Shown here: positions 12,532 through 24,330 of the stretch, one piece after another
How positions within the stretch are numbered: position 1 is the first letter of the stretch
Layout: each line of letters starts with the position of its first letter
Assembly (NCBI GenBank): GCA_905116865.2
Contig: CAJHNH020004890.1
Location: forward strand, 1,261,626 to 1,325,625
DNA: 64,000 nucleotides
DNA from: Candidula unifasciata
Taxonomy: Eukaryota; Mollusca; Gastropoda; Stylommatophora; Geomitridae
Reading direction: 5' to 3'
Program-made: the position numbers and the translations under genes
Notes under the pieces: generated by a model
What the model was told of the DNA's origin: nothing
Seen by the model: only the letters and a program-made list of their open reading frames with translations
Databases searched by the model: none

Positions 12532-12726
12532 GCAAATGGTACTACTATTAGCTTGTCAACTTTTTGCTTTTGCTTGCTACTGACAAAGGGGATGGATCAC
12601 GTGTGGGAATGTCCCAAGTGCTGTCATGTGAGTTAAATGACAGCACTTGGGACATTCCCACACGTGATCCATCCCCTTTGTCAGTAGCAAGCAAAGAGTT
12701 GACAAGCTAATAGTAGTACCATTTGC
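12532..12726. repeat. Long near-perfect inverted repeat (hairpin), 96- and 90-base arms
   Basis: The left arm is 12532-12627 and the right arm 12637-12726, separated by the nine-base spacer GTGAGTTAA. The arms differ by one substitution and a six-base insertion (extra TTTTGC-type unit in the left arm). It sits in the intron 147 bases before the terminal exon at 12873. It could be a foldback element, a hairpin-RNA source or an assembly snap-back. Confidence 0.95.
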
Positions 12727-12872
12727 AACCTGATTAAAAGTCTGTCTACATTTCCGCCTCAGTTGAGGAGACCCTGTACCAATGCTCTGTTACACATATA
12801 GCATACAGCACTGATCTTTGTGGCAAGGCTGCCTCAGTATGAAATATTCACATGCATGTTTTACATTTACAG

Positions 12873-13145
12873 AAACATGATACATTGGAGAGCTCACATT
12901 CCCCACAAGGCTCTAGTCATTTGACCAGCGGAGCAGAAGGCAACGGAGACTCTGGGTATGAAGCAGAATCCAGGCCGGAGATCACCGAAGATGACATCAC
13001 GCCAGAAACACTGGGTGACGACGAGTCTGACCACCGCCACAAATTTTTTTCATTCCATGTTCCTGAGCTGCAAGCGGACAGCTCACCTGACCTGTCCGAG
13101 GCCCGGGCCAAGGAAAAGCTACTCAGAGATGGCACAGAAGTGTAA
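12873..13145 (+). CDS. Terminal coding exon of an unrecognised plus-strand gene
   Basis: Acceptor TTTTACATTTACAG|AAACATG, phase 0, then 90 codons to TAA. The peptide begins [20 protein letters not shown], contains [19 protein letters not shown] and [19 protein letters not shown], and ends [11 protein letters not shown]. It is acidic, Ser-rich and without hydrophobic segments, as expected for a disordered C-terminal tail. Codon use and GC content differ clearly from the AT-rich surroundings. AATAAA occurs at 13335. An alternative is a single-exon fragment starting at ATG 12852, but the acceptor just downstream argues for splicing. Function unknown. Confidence 0.72.
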   Translation, partial: KHDTLESSHSPQGSSHLTSGAEGNGDSGYEAESRPEITEDDITPETLGDDESDHRHKFFSFHVPELQADSSPDLSEARAKEKLLRDGTEV

Positions 13146-13334
13146 GCTGCAAAGGATGCATTTTACAAGTGCTCACAGCTGCAAATGGTACATCTTACAA
13201 GTGCTCATTTCTTCCAAGATTTTGGAACTTGATGTTTTCTCTACATTCACTAAATAAGTCTTCAAGGATGTGAAGAGAATATACACATTTAACTCGATGT
13301 TTATTCTACATTCGCCACAAGCAGTCTCCAAGCA

Positions 13335-13340
13335 AATAAA
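13335..13340 (+). promoter_or_regulatory. Polyadenylation signal AATAAA of the plus-strand gene
   Basis: AATAAA lies 190 bases after the stop codon at 13145, with a second AATAAA near 13416. The stretch between contains no repeat that I recognise, so it is the probable 3' UTR. Confidence 0.5.
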
Positions 13341-13640
13341 ATAACTCTGTTAAAACTAACAGAATTTGAATTATAATGCTCTATTACCTAAGAAAATAAG
13401 AACAGTCTGAGCTCATAATAAACTGTCAGAACAGTAGAGACTGTATGTGTATTATAAATAGTTTGTCCTAGTCACAGGAGGTGGAACTATACTTCTATCC
13501 TGGATTGGTATCCTGCATCATAATTTCAAGATTTTGCTAATATGACACGTTAATGTTTCAAAGCTTTGTAACAGTTCATTTTGGTCCTTCATCACCTTAT
13601 GAAAGTTACCGTCATTTCTGTTTTTGGATGAGTTTAGAGT

Positions 13641-13955
13641 TTTCTTCTTCTGTGTTCACCAGATGTAAATTCTGGCAGAAAGTTCTAGTTGTTCGTACAT
13701 TTCTGGTCTTTGATCTTGTTCCAGAAACTGAGTTTTGTATGCACATTTTTTTTAAAACAGATCTGGCTTACTTGTATAAAAACTGTTCGTTTTTCACCTC
13801 TCAGGAAGATGGACTCCAACTTTGACTGAAAAATCCCTAATGTGTCACCTTTTACAACATGCTGGTTAGGGGGGAAAGTGGGTCTATCCCCCCCCTCCTC
13901 CCCCCCCCAAAAAAAAAAAAATGGTGTCCCAGAACTCACACTGGGAGTTAAGATC
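13641..13955. repeat. SINE-A copy
   Basis: It shows CTTCTTCTGTGTTCACCAG, AAAGTTCTAGTTGTTC, CTCTCAGGAAGATGGACTCC and a C/A-rich end. It is one of about ten copies of a ~300-base family in the window. The apparent ORFs across it are not genes. Confidence 0.8.
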
Positions 13956-13959
13956 TAAA

Positions 13960-15120
13960 TAAACAATTTTTTTGTTGTTGACTGAGTGAGACCTTAGCCT
14001 AACACATCTAGTCAAAGTTGGAAAACAAACAGAAAGTTGACATTCAGATGGCTGAGTATGTCATGTCTCAAGCACAGAATACAAAACCCAGACAGGAGAA
14101 AAATGCCTAAGTATATATATACATATATATATATAAGGGAAGCTGGAGAAGAAGAGAAGCAGAGAGAACAAGGAAGAAGATGTTGAAGGAACAGTCTGGC
14201 ATCATGGTATGGGAGAACATCTGTATCAGAAATTACTGACTATACAGGAGATAGAAGGCTGTAGACATTCATGACTAGTAACACCACACAGCTTAGATCA
14301 GAAGAGGAATGAAAGGCATATTGAGTTCAGCCATTTGAGAGGAGAGGGGACGTTTCGCATTTCCCATAAAACACTGACTACAAAGCAGGAGCATGGAGTG
14401 ACACAGAAGCTGTAATTTATAATCGGATCACCTGTGCTTTCATCTGTAATTTTGTGTAGGCTTCATTATATCAAATCTACTTTCAGGTGCAGGAGTGAAT
14501 GACATAGATAAAAGATTCACAAACAACAAATATCATTACCATCTGCTTTCCGGGCTCCCTTTTTTTAAGGAAAAAAATGAAGATCCACTGCTCCTTAACC
14601 AGAATGAAAAAAGCTGACTAATTAGGAATTCACTGAAATCAGATGGTTGTGCTGAAAGGTGCAGATATCACAGCCTAGCCGTAAACCACAAAGTGCCAAC
14701 TGTCTTTTAAAGGTCAACACAGAAAAGGAGGAAGAAATCATCCCTGTTTTTCCTGGAGTGTTTATTGTGTTTGCACAAGTCAGTTTAGAATAGCTGAATC
14801 AGTTCAATGGCAGGTCAAAGAATTTGGCCAATTAATGTTCAGTCCGGCACCAATGAATTGGATAGGTTTTTTTTTTCTGTTGTTCCAAAACACATTTGAC
14901 CAGACACAGTGAAATATGCCTTATTGTGAAAACTGTTGTTCATTTCCTCTTTGTTAAAAAAAACTATGGAGAAACTGCTTTGTGGTACATCAAAAACAAA
15001 ACTGTCTGCTAATCTTTGACAACTTGTTTAATATGTGAAACCTAACAGTTAACCCATTAGGTAGTAATCTGGATATTCCTGATTACTTTCATAGTGGGTA
15101 ATTTGTTTCCAGACTAAGCC
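13960..15120. other. Spacer with a SINE-A' copy and eroded repeats
   Basis: A diverged SINE-A' copy occupies about 14545-14735 (CCACTGCTCCTTAACCAG). 14130-14350 looks like an eroded LINE tail (lysine/arginine-rich frame, no motif certain). Nothing else is recognised. Confidence 0.45.
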
Positions 15121-15345
15121 AAAGCCATGAAGTTACTGTCCATAAACTGAAACAATTTTAGTACTGTGACTGGAAAGATCACTGGTAGAAGAGGCAGAGG
15201 CAGACCGAGAGACATGATGGTGGATGGCATGGAGTATCATCAGTGGAATTGATCCAGAACAGCAAAGATCAAGATCTGTGGAGATGCATGAACGCCTACG
15301 CCAGCTGGCATGGCACTGGATGATGATGATTTTAGTCAAAGAAGA
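15120..15345 (+). pseudogene. LINE ORF2 3' tail fragment
   Basis: The frame GKITGRRGRGRPRDMMVDGM then EYHQWN is the C-terminal GRGRPR tail of a LINE ORF2, followed by a GATGATGATGATT end like other copies here. Confidence 0.65.
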
Positions 15346-15349
15346 AATT

Positions 15350-16170
15350 TCTTTTTATTCATTAACCTTTCTGGCATTCATTACTTCTCCATAGAAAGGA
15401 AGTATCATTTGATATAGTCTGTGAAAAGTACTATTTTTGTTATGGCTTAATCTAAATTGCCAGAAGAATGGAAATTCCTATCACAGTATTTATTTCATCT
15501 ATTGTTGTACATGCCCAGTAGAGAAAGATGTTTTCTTTTGCTATTTTGAGTTACTTCAAAATGTGTATAAGATGAGAAATAGCTCTATGTAATTTTTGTC
15601 AACTGCAGGTTGTGGGGGTGGGGTGGGGGGGGGGGTGGGGGGGGGGGCGAACAGGTCCTAAGTTATAGTCATATCTTTTCAGCATACTCTGCGGATTGTG
15701 CAGATGAAATCTCAAAAAAGCGATTACCAGCAGGCTCTGTGGAGAGCTTCAAGCAAGGCAGGGCACTTAAGACGCCTTGATCATCCACTGCACTTAGTTT
15801 CATTTCCAATTGTCTCGACATTGTCCTGCCATTGAATCAAGATGGACACAGGCGAGAGAGTGAGGTCGATGAATTGCGCAACTCTTCCTCACTTAAATCC
15901 AAGTCCTTGCGCAAGTCATCCAGCTACTACTGTGAATGAAAGTGATCTTTATCACTCGTGATGGATGAACAACATTACAACAACAGTCTTTGCAGCATAT
16001 AAAGCAACGACTGAAACACCCGCTAGCCACAGATGTATTCTTCAACCGAGTGCAGAAAATTCTAATGCACATAGCAATTCATATTACTACAAGTGTAAAA
16101 CTCATCATTCACACTGAAGTTGAGGACATAAGTTGAGAAACCAGTTGGCCATGATGGATATATCTGCCAG
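15350..16170. other. Non-coding stretch with a G-rich tract at 15613-15649
   Basis: A poly-G/T run is followed by a region rich in short conserved-looking words (15680-16010) that I cannot assign. It contains no open frame of significance. Confidence 0.4.
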
Positions 16171-16180
16171 TGCCACTTAA

Positions 16181-16877
16181 CCCTACCAGACCTGAGGCCC
16201 TGAACCTAACTGTCCCTATAACCTGAGCTCCTGGGCACTAACACGAAAAAACCAACATGATGTACAAAAAAATTAGTTACATGCAAACAAGTGGTTAGAA
16301 TAAGATAAAACTTGGAGACATTGTAGAAAATAGGTTTACCTTTGATTTAGCGCCAATCTTCCACCTTTGTGTGCCAATCCACCTAGTAGGGTCAGTCTTG
16401 TTTCACAAAGTAAGTACCAGATGTTGCTGTTTGAGGGACACACCCCCTTCTCTTACAATCGATCTAGTTTTAAATCTATAATTTTCATAATTCTCCTCCT
16501 CACTCTAGCTCTCACTGACTGTGTCACTTCAACTCGGAACGTATTCTTCATGAACGTATTCACAGTCTGAATTAACCAAAGTATCGATCACCTGTTTGAC
16601 TGTGAAAAGCCTAGACCTACGTCACTTTCTTGTCGAAGCCGCTTGTTTCATTGAGAATTTTCAGAATTTTTTTCACATCAAACCACACAAAAAAATCTCA
16701 ACACTTGTGGGAAGTCATTTGCAATGACTAATAACAAAGTCTGATGGCGATTGGCTGGTTATTTTTAGTCTGTGACGCATATTTATCACGTACTACGGAA
16801 ATTCCAGGAAAATGGGGCCAGCGGTATAGCAGCTGATTAGGAAATTCCCGGAAAATCAGGCCAGCGGTCTGGTAGGG
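16181..16877. mobile_element. piggyBac-type MITE, 697 bp, with TTAA target duplication
   Basis: The left end CCCTACCAGACC and right end GGTCTGGTAGGG are inverted repeats, and TTAA flanks both sides (16177-16180, 16878-16881). The subterminal GAGGCC/GGCC words are also roughly mirrored. No transposase is encoded, so it would move only in trans. Confidence 0.88.
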
Positions 16878-17307
16878 TTAAAGAGTTCTTCTCACTTGCA
16901 ACAGACTGTAGGCTTTGTGTTTAAATGTTTCAGTTACAGTATATGCAATCTCTTGTGTTGAATTGTGGAGGTAGTGTCAGAAAATGTTGAACAAGGAGTT
17001 TTTATTATGTACTGCATTTAATTTTGTCATGGCAACTACAGTACTCCCCTCTATTGATAATTTTTTTAAATGTAACTACTTTTGATAATTCATTATTGCT
17101 TCAACCAATGGATGCTTGTTTTATAATAATTCCTTTGTTGATAATTATCCCTCAGACATAACTTACAAATCTGTCAAGTGAAATGATAAGTGAGAACTGT
17201 CTGGACAACTGCTAGAAAGGAGATGGCGATATACTAGGCATCTTCTGATACAAAGAATCACAAACAGGCACTGAAATGGAAAACAACATAGATTTAAGAA
17301 TTTTCTT

Positions 17308-17605
17308 GTGTGGGTTCCGGAGCCTCATTCAGGGTGAAGATTTTAAAAAAAATGTATACCCACTTCCTCCCTAACAAGCATACTGTACAAGGTAACTAAT
17401 TAAAGGAGTTTCCTTCGAAGTCAGAGTGCATCTGCCCAGAGGCGAGGAAATAAATCTACGTACAAATAAACCAGATCAGTAAAATGAATGTGCATGCAAA
17501 ACTCCAGTTCTGGAACAAGAGCAAAGTCCAGAAATGGACAAACAACCAGAACTTTATGCTGGAGAAGATTTTTTTTTAAAGAAAGAGACAGAAGATGCTT
17601 TGTAG
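17308..17605. repeat. SINE-A copy
   Basis: It begins GTGTGGGTTCCGGAGCC and carries TCAGAGTGCATCTGCCCAGA, CAAATAAACCAGATCAGTAA and GGACAAACAACCAGAACTTT. It is nearly complete. Confidence 0.85.
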
Positions 17606-18124
17606 TTGAAAAGACGGACGACAACAAATGATGAAAATAGTTACTAGAAACTATGGTTCCAATACTGAAAACAGTACTTCCAATGGAAATCTCGTGATAA
17701 ATGAATCGTGCTCATGTGATCCAGAGTCAAACTGGTGTGATACTACTTTTGTGATACCAAGAGAATATGTTTTTGGATCCTGGATGAGATGAATAAGTTC
17801 ATGATTATGAATGTATGTGTAACAATGATATACAACCATTCATAATGAAACACATTGCTGCACTTCAAGCATACTGGTAAAGCTTTTTCAGTCAAGTTAA
17901 GAGTAGGTGTATGTACATATTCATGCAAATCACTTTGCTGAAACAATAAACGGTACTATCTAGTGAAACCATAACTCAGTCACCAGATGCTAGAGGTGGT
18001 TCAGGTGCAGCCATAAATAGTGTAGTTTATTGTCTATAGAGATATTCACTTATAAAAGCCAGAATAGAGAGAAAGTATAAGATGGGCTAGCCATAAACAG
18101 CGATACAAGTGGGTGGGTAATCTC

Positions 18125-18315
18125 AAAGTAAAAAATATGCACTCAGGCGTACTGAGCATATGATACTAGACCTATATTATTTTTCAGCAGCTGGCACTCA
18201 ACGGGTGATGTGTTCAACATCACACCAGTCACCTCTACTGCCCTGGACTTTACCTGGTACCCATTAAAGGCTGGATTGACTTGACAGCCAAAAGTAAGGC
18301 ATCTTTTTTTTTTTT
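18125..18315 (-). repeat. SINE-B fragment, inverted
   Basis: Reverse complement reads ATGGGTACCAGGTAAAGTCC, then CATCACCCGTTGAGTGCCAG and TAGGTCTAGTATCATATG, matching the body of the SINE at 47845-48115. Confidence 0.8.
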
Positions 18316-18382
18316 ATGTCTGGCTCCCTTTAGATCTTCTAATCTGCAGGCAAGGGAGGGGGAGGTGTAGTCCAAGAGTGTA

Positions 18383-18507
18383 CAACTAAGGTGAAAAAAA
18401 CATTTGTTAGAGTTAACTAAGGTGAAAAAACAGTCTGTTGGAGATAACTAAAGTGAGAAACAGTTTGTTGGAGATAACTAAAGTGAGAAACAGTTTGTTG
18501 GAGATCC
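18383..18507. repeat. 30-34-bp tandem repeat, 4 copies
   Basis: Unit core AACTAAAGTGAGAAACAGTT then TGTTGGAGAT; the last two copies are identical and the first is diverged. Confidence 0.9.
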
Positions 18508-18509
18508 AT

Positions 18510-19850
18510 TGTAGGTGACCTTCACTGTAGAGATGGCATCTGGTTGATAAACAGACATTTCAAAGCAGGTTTTGAAGGATGTGGGAGGAAATGATTCACA
18601 ATTATTATATTCCTCTTTTATTTATGAGAATGATTATTCTGACTATATTTGTCTTGTATTCTTTACAAATCATTGCTTTTGTTTTCAAAATATAGGACCT
18701 CGTTATGAAAATATGTGGGCCATTTGACCAAATAATCAGGGGGGAGTACTGTAGAAAACTGTAGTATTATATTGTTTTACTGTTTGTTTGAAATGCCTTA
18801 TCAGATGCGTTCATGTTATTTAAATGTACTGTCAGGATGTTCATGCTATAAATGAGATTCTCTTAAAGAAATCCTGAAAGTGCATGTTTTCTAAAACTGT
18901 CGCTACAGTACTTTGTACTGCAGATATTAACACTTTATGTGCCATTTTGTAACAAGTCCATTTTTTTTTAAACCTCAGTTTGTCCCACAAGAGACATAAC
19001 AGTAATTCAGACAGATATATAATCACGGGGTGAAGAGGAGGTAACAAATGAGGAATTGAATAAATGCTAATTTTCTGTATAGACAGTTTATAGAGATAAA
19101 GAGAAACTGATGCTTAAGATTTTACTGTTGTTTAGGAGATTTTGATTTTTTAAAATGTGAATGTTAACTGGGCTTGGGTTCAAAAGAGATGTATTTTTCT
19201 GGTGACAGTATATCATGACCAACGGATCACTGTCTGCTTAGTGCCTGTTACACAATGATTCCAGTAATTCATATTGCTGCTATCTTCAGAACAGTGTTGT
19301 GTTCCAATAGTGGCCTGATCTTCTTTAAATGACACTGAGTTGGATTTCATATTTCTTCTCAAGATCTTCCACACTGGCCTCGAGTTAATGGATGTCCAAG
19401 ATCATTCAGATTTCTTCCTAAGATCTTGTAAATTTCTCTACCACTTCTTCCTACGCTGCTCTCATGAATCATCAAAATATTCTAACAACTACTGTTATTG
19501 TTGTTGTTATTATTTATTATTATTACCAGGATAGAGTATACTGTGAGACACACAAGCAAGATTTTACAATTGCAGATCTTCGTTGAAACTATTGACATGT
19601 TTTTTTGCTAGCCTTTCTTCACGTTACCCCAGTAACCACTGATTTATATTGCATTGCACACACTGATATAATGCAGTTAGAATAATGCAGATTCCAACTG
19701 GATTTAATTACTCACTCGACAATGGTATTGAAACCCAAACCATTGTTCCCAAGAAATAAATGAAAGAATATGCTCTTTAATCTTTAACTGCACTGAAAAT
19801 ACATTCTACAGTGTAACAATTCCCATCAATACATTTCAGGCAATAAAAGT
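18510..19850. other. Intergenic spacer, nothing recognised
   Basis: AT-rich, with no repeat unit or credible exon found. It lies between the converging genes. Confidence 0.5.
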
Positions 19851-19853
19851 ATT

Positions 19854-20145
19854 CTTCTTCTTCTTGGCCTTCACCAGCTGTAAACTCTGGCCGAAAGTTC
19901 TGGTTATTCCTCCACTTTTGGACTGCAGTCCTGTACCAGAACCTAAGTGTATCATGTGCATCCGTTTTACAAATCTTGACTTATTTGTATGCAGACTGCT
20001 GGTTCCTTGCCTCTCAGGCAGATGCACTCTGACTTCAAAGGAAGCTCCCAGTTAGTTTACTCTTACGACATGCTCTTGGTAGGCGGTGGGTCTATTCTTG
20101 TTTACCCTATAATAGGGCTCCGGAACCCACACGGGAAGAATAAAA
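19854..20145. repeat. SINE-A copy
   Basis: It reads CTTCTTCTTGGCCTTCACCA at one end and GGGCTCCGGAACCCACACGG at the other, and is nearly full length. Confidence 0.85.
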
Positions 20146-20559
20146 GCATTAAAAACTATTAAATCTATTCAGATCTAAAGACATAATTTTATGTTCTATT
20201 CTCAAGCTTTTCCTAGGTTGTTTTTTTAATGGGACACATGGCAGGTGTTTTGTGAGTATCTACAGGACGGCTGGGGCACATGTAAAAATCAAACTGTGCT
20301 GGTGAAACGGGAACTTATGGTCACCCTATGTTTACTGTAAGAGGTGACTAAGAAAGGGTGGGCATAATATAAAACATGTCAGTTGCAAAAACTAACTAGT
20401 CATGAAAAAATCTACAAACAGGTTGGGGTGTATGTTTTATTGGAAGTTGAAAGACAGAAAAAGAAAAGTACAAATTTGAACTACTCTCCCAATCCGTTAA
20501 CAATGAACAAAAATATTACTTAAAATAAATAGTGAAATAAATTGTTTGCAACTGATACC

Positions 20560-20770
20560 TTGTATGGGTTCTGGCACACTAAGAAGGGTGGAAGTCTGGT
20601 GGCAAAGAATAGCCTTTAACAAGCATGATGTAAAAGATGACCACTAAGGTTATGTTAAAATTGTATGTGTTGGACCGAAAGATGCAGATAACACAGCCAA
20701 GCTGTAAACTTCAACACAAAGTGGCAACCACTCTTTTAAGGGCAAATAAAGAAACCCATGGTACGGACAA
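20560..20770. repeat. SINE-A' copy
   Basis: It shares ACAAGCATGATGTAAAAGATG-like, GACCGAAAGATGCAGAT and CACAAAGTGGCAACC words with 14545 and 41200. Confidence 0.65.
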
Positions 20771-21002
20771 GAACAGCTGGCACATAAAGTGCTAATGATA
20801 ATTCATTATGGCCTGTCTCAATATTGTAAGATCTTTCTTTTCAACTTGCGCAAAATATATAGAGGTGTTAATCCTATGCTCAGTGTAATTTTGTGTAAAC
20901 CATTCACTGTTTATTTTGCTAAAATGCTATTGCATTTGAAAAGTTAACAGCACTGTCTTCTGTGTTATTGATTTTTTGTTCTGTCTTTTAATCAGCTAAG
21001 CA

Positions 21003-22135
21003 TCAGACGTCCACGTTAGCAACACCTCAGTTCATAGTTTCAGACATCCACGTTAGCAACACCTCAGTTCATAGTTTCAGACATCCACATTAGCAACACC
21101 TCAGTTCATAGTTTCAGACATCCATATTAGCAACACCTCAGTTCATTGTTTCAGACATCCACATTAGCAACACCTCAGTTCAGTGTTTCTGACATTCACA
21201 TTAGCAACACCTCAGTTCATAGTTTCAGACATCCATATTAGCAACACCTCAGTTCAGTGTTTCTGACATTCACATTTGCAACACCTCAGTTCAGTGTTTC
21301 TGACATTCACATTAGCAACATCTCAGTTCATAGTTTCAGACATCCACATTAGCAAAACCCCAGTTCATAGTTTCAGACATCCACATTAGCAACATCTCAG
21401 TTCATAGTTTCAGACATCCACATTAGCAACACCCCAGTTCATAGTTTCAGACATCCACATTAGCAACACCTCAGTTCATAGTTTCAGACATCTACAACAG
21501 CAACATCTCAGTTCATAGTTTCAGACATCCACATTAGCAACATCTCAGTTCATAGTTTCAGATATCCACATTAGCAACACCTCAGTTCATAGTTTCAGAT
21601 ATCCACATTAGCAACACCTCAGTTCAGTGTTTCTGACATCCACATTAGCAACACCTCAGTTCATAGTTTCAGACATCTACAACAGCAACATCTCAGTTCA
21701 TAGTTTCAGACATCCACATTAGCAACATCTCAGTTCATAGTTTCAGATATCCACATTAGCAACATCTCAGTTCATAGTTTCAGATATCCACATTAGCAAC
21801 ACCTCAGTTCATAGTTTAAGACATCCACATTAGCAACATCTCAGTTCAAGTTTCAGACATCCTGATTAGCAACACCTCAGTTCATTGTTTCAGACATCCA
21901 CATTAGCAACATCTCAGTTCATTGTTTCTGACATCCACATTAGCAACACCTCAGTTCGTAGTTTCAGACATCCATATTAGCAACACCTCAGTTCATAGTT
22001 TCACACATCCACATTAGCAACACCTCATTTCATAGTTTCAAACATCCACATTAGCAACACCTCAGTTCATAGTTTCAAACATCCACATTAGCAACATCTC
22101 AGTTCATTGTTTCAGACATCCACATTAGCAACATT
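21003..22135. repeat. 37-bp minisatellite, about 30 copies
   Basis: Units contain ACCTCAGTTCATAGTTTCAG then ACATCCACATTAGCAAC. Single-base variants (cacc/catc, gaca/gata) recur in neighbouring units, suggesting block expansion. There are no intervening unique spacers, so it is not CRISPR-like. Confidence 0.97.
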
Positions 22136-22504
22136 GTTTAGACAAAACAAAAACATTTACAACCTGCTGACTCTTTAGGATAAAATACAACTGCTGTGTG
22201 AAAGGTGGCTGTTTGGAAGGGCCTAATGTAAGATGGACCTGCGTGCCCAATTTGTTTCAATTAGTTATACCAATCAGGTTAGTTATAAAAAGTTCCAAAT
22301 CCCCCCGTCCCCTTTTTTTCCCCACACGGGATTATAAACTAGGAGTTACTTGAAAACAGGAGTTTCCATATAAGAATGTATCGTTCTTTTTGCTTGGCCA
22401 CAAACATCTGCTCTGCCACTGTCTCACAGGCCTGCATGTCTTAGCGATCGTGTCACGTCCCTGAAATATTCCAGTGCTGATGACTGATTTCTGCTCATGT
22501 CACA

Positions 22505-22770
22505 AAGGGAGCCATTATAGCATAGTGGCTAGACCTTCGCCAGTCAGCCTAAAGGTCTTGGATTTGAATCTTCATCGAGAGTGGTTTTTCTCAAAACTGG
22601 CTTTGGCTCCATGATCGACCCAGCATTCAATATTGGGTAACAGAAATTGTTCTGGAAAGTCAATGTGGCCAGCATGATGTTGACTACATCACCCATTAGG
22701 TGCTAACTGGTCTATAAAAATATGGTTCTAGCATCATATACCTAATATTTGGCCTTAAACGGATCCTTTA
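22505..22770 (+). repeat. SINE-B, tRNA-headed copy
   Basis: The head TATAGCATAGTGGCTAGACC resembles an A box, and GGATTTGAATCTTC a decayed B box. The body contains CATCACCCATTAGGTGC and TATAAAAATATGGTTCTAGC, as at 47845. Confidence 0.75.
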
Positions 22771-22799
22771 CTTCCATGACACACACCTTTTTTCTAGCG

Positions 22800-23180
22800 A
22801 TCCACTTCTATCCTGTGGGTGTAGAGGTTTGCCAGAGATATCGCCAGACTTTTTTTTTTCGTTTCAGTTCTCTGTCAGTCAGGGACGGTCGGATGTTGTC
22901 TTCCCAGCGATCCTGGGTCATCCTGGTTCTTGGCCTCCCATGCCGGCTGATTCTGTCCCATTCTGCATACATATCTAAACCATCGTAACTGTGCCTGATC
23001 TGCCTGAGTTTGTAAGGCCTGGGTTTCAAGATCATGAGGAATTGTCAGGTTTTGACTTTTGTCCCTTCTGGTCACTTGGACAACCTTTCTCATATATCTC
23101 ATTTCTGAGGCCTAAAGCTGGCTTCTGTGATATGCTGTCGCTACCCATGACTTGACTATCACAAACACCCATTTGTAACT
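22800..23180 (-). pseudogene. LINE ORF2 C-terminal relic
   Basis: The minus-strand frames include RQIRHSYDGLDMYAEWDRIS then RHGRPRTRMTQDRWEDNIRP, the end of a non-LTR ORF2. A second frame encodes LRWFRYVCRMGQNQPA, showing a frameshift. Confidence 0.8.
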
Positions 23181-23474
23181 TTATGCAACACAGACTGAGA
23201 ATCTAATACTAGGATATCCCTGAAAAATCTATTTCTCGTTATCTACTTCAGAGCACAAGTCATTACCTTTACCTTCATTATAATGCTTGAAGCTGTAGAT
23301 CAATTTTGTTCTGTCATGACCTGCCCTCACTCTAGACACAAAACCCCATCCAGACTGTTCACTCCGATCTAAGAACATTTCACCTAAGAGTACAAAAGTA
23401 TACTGCCTTAACTTGTCACAACCCAGTAACTCAAAAAAGAAACAAGAGGGAATTGAGACATAACTCTGGAATAC

Positions 23475-23580
23475 TTCTTCTTTTAGCTTTCACCAGCTCT
23501 AAACTCTGGTAGAAAGTTCTTGTCAATCGTCATCTTCTGGATTTGGTCGCGTTCCAGATCTTGAGTGTTCCAGAAGTACA
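23475..23580. repeat. SINE-A fragment
   Basis: Partial copy with CTTTCACCAGCTCTAAACTC and AAAGTTCTTGTCAATCG words. Confidence 0.6.
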
Positions 23581-23689
23581 ATAATACAAAACACTAATCG
23601 CTGGAATGTAAGAAATATGAACTCCAAAGAAAACTATTAACTGACTACTTGAATCTCTGTTGATTAACTATGATGATGGAAAATTTGTT

Positions 23690-24330
23690 GCACATAGAAA
23701 GCCCCAGAAACCTGTGCGACACATAGAAAGCCCCAGAAACCTGCGCAGCACATAGAAAGCCCCAGAAACCTGCGCAGCACATAGAAAGCCCCAGAAACCT
23801 GTGCGACTCATAGAAAGCCCCAGAAACCTGTGCGACACATAGAAAGCCCCAGAAACCTGCGCAGCACATAGAAAGCCCCAGAAACCTGTGCGACACATAG
23901 AAAGCCCCAGAAACCTGTGCGACACATAGAAGGCCCCAGAAACCTGCGCAGCACATAGAAAGCCCCAGAAACCTGTGCGACACATAGAAAGCCCCAGAAA
24001 CCTGTGCGACACATAGAAAGCCCCAGAAACCTGCGCAGCACATAGAAAGCCCCAGAAACCTGTGCGACACATAGAAAGCCCCAGAAACCTGTGCGACACA
24101 TAGAAGGCCCCAGAAACCTGCGCAGCACATAGAAAGCCCCAGAAACCTGTGCGACACATAGAAAGCCCCAGAAACCTGTGCGACACATAGAAAGCCCCAG
24201 AAACCTGTGCGACACATAGAAAGCCCCAGAAACCTGCGCAGCACATAGAAAGCCCCAGAAACCTGCGCAGCACATAGAAAGCCCCAGAAACTTGCGTGGC
24301 ACATAGAAAGCCCCAGAAACCTGTGCGACA
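23690..24330. repeat. 29-bp minisatellite, about 22 copies, with a 174-bp higher-order block
   Basis: The unit is CATAGAAAGCCCCAGAAACC then TGTGCGACA or TGCGCAGCA. The two variants follow an A-A-B pattern. A rare AAGGCCCC variant recurs at 23931 and 24105, exactly six units apart, revealing a duplicated six-unit block. Because 29 is not a multiple of three and the unit lacks stops, all three minus-strand frames stay open; they are not genes. Confidence 0.97.

Noticed and set aside
21003..22135. CRISPR-like appearance of the 37-bp array
   Set aside because: Units are contiguous with no unique spacers; the context is eukaryotic.
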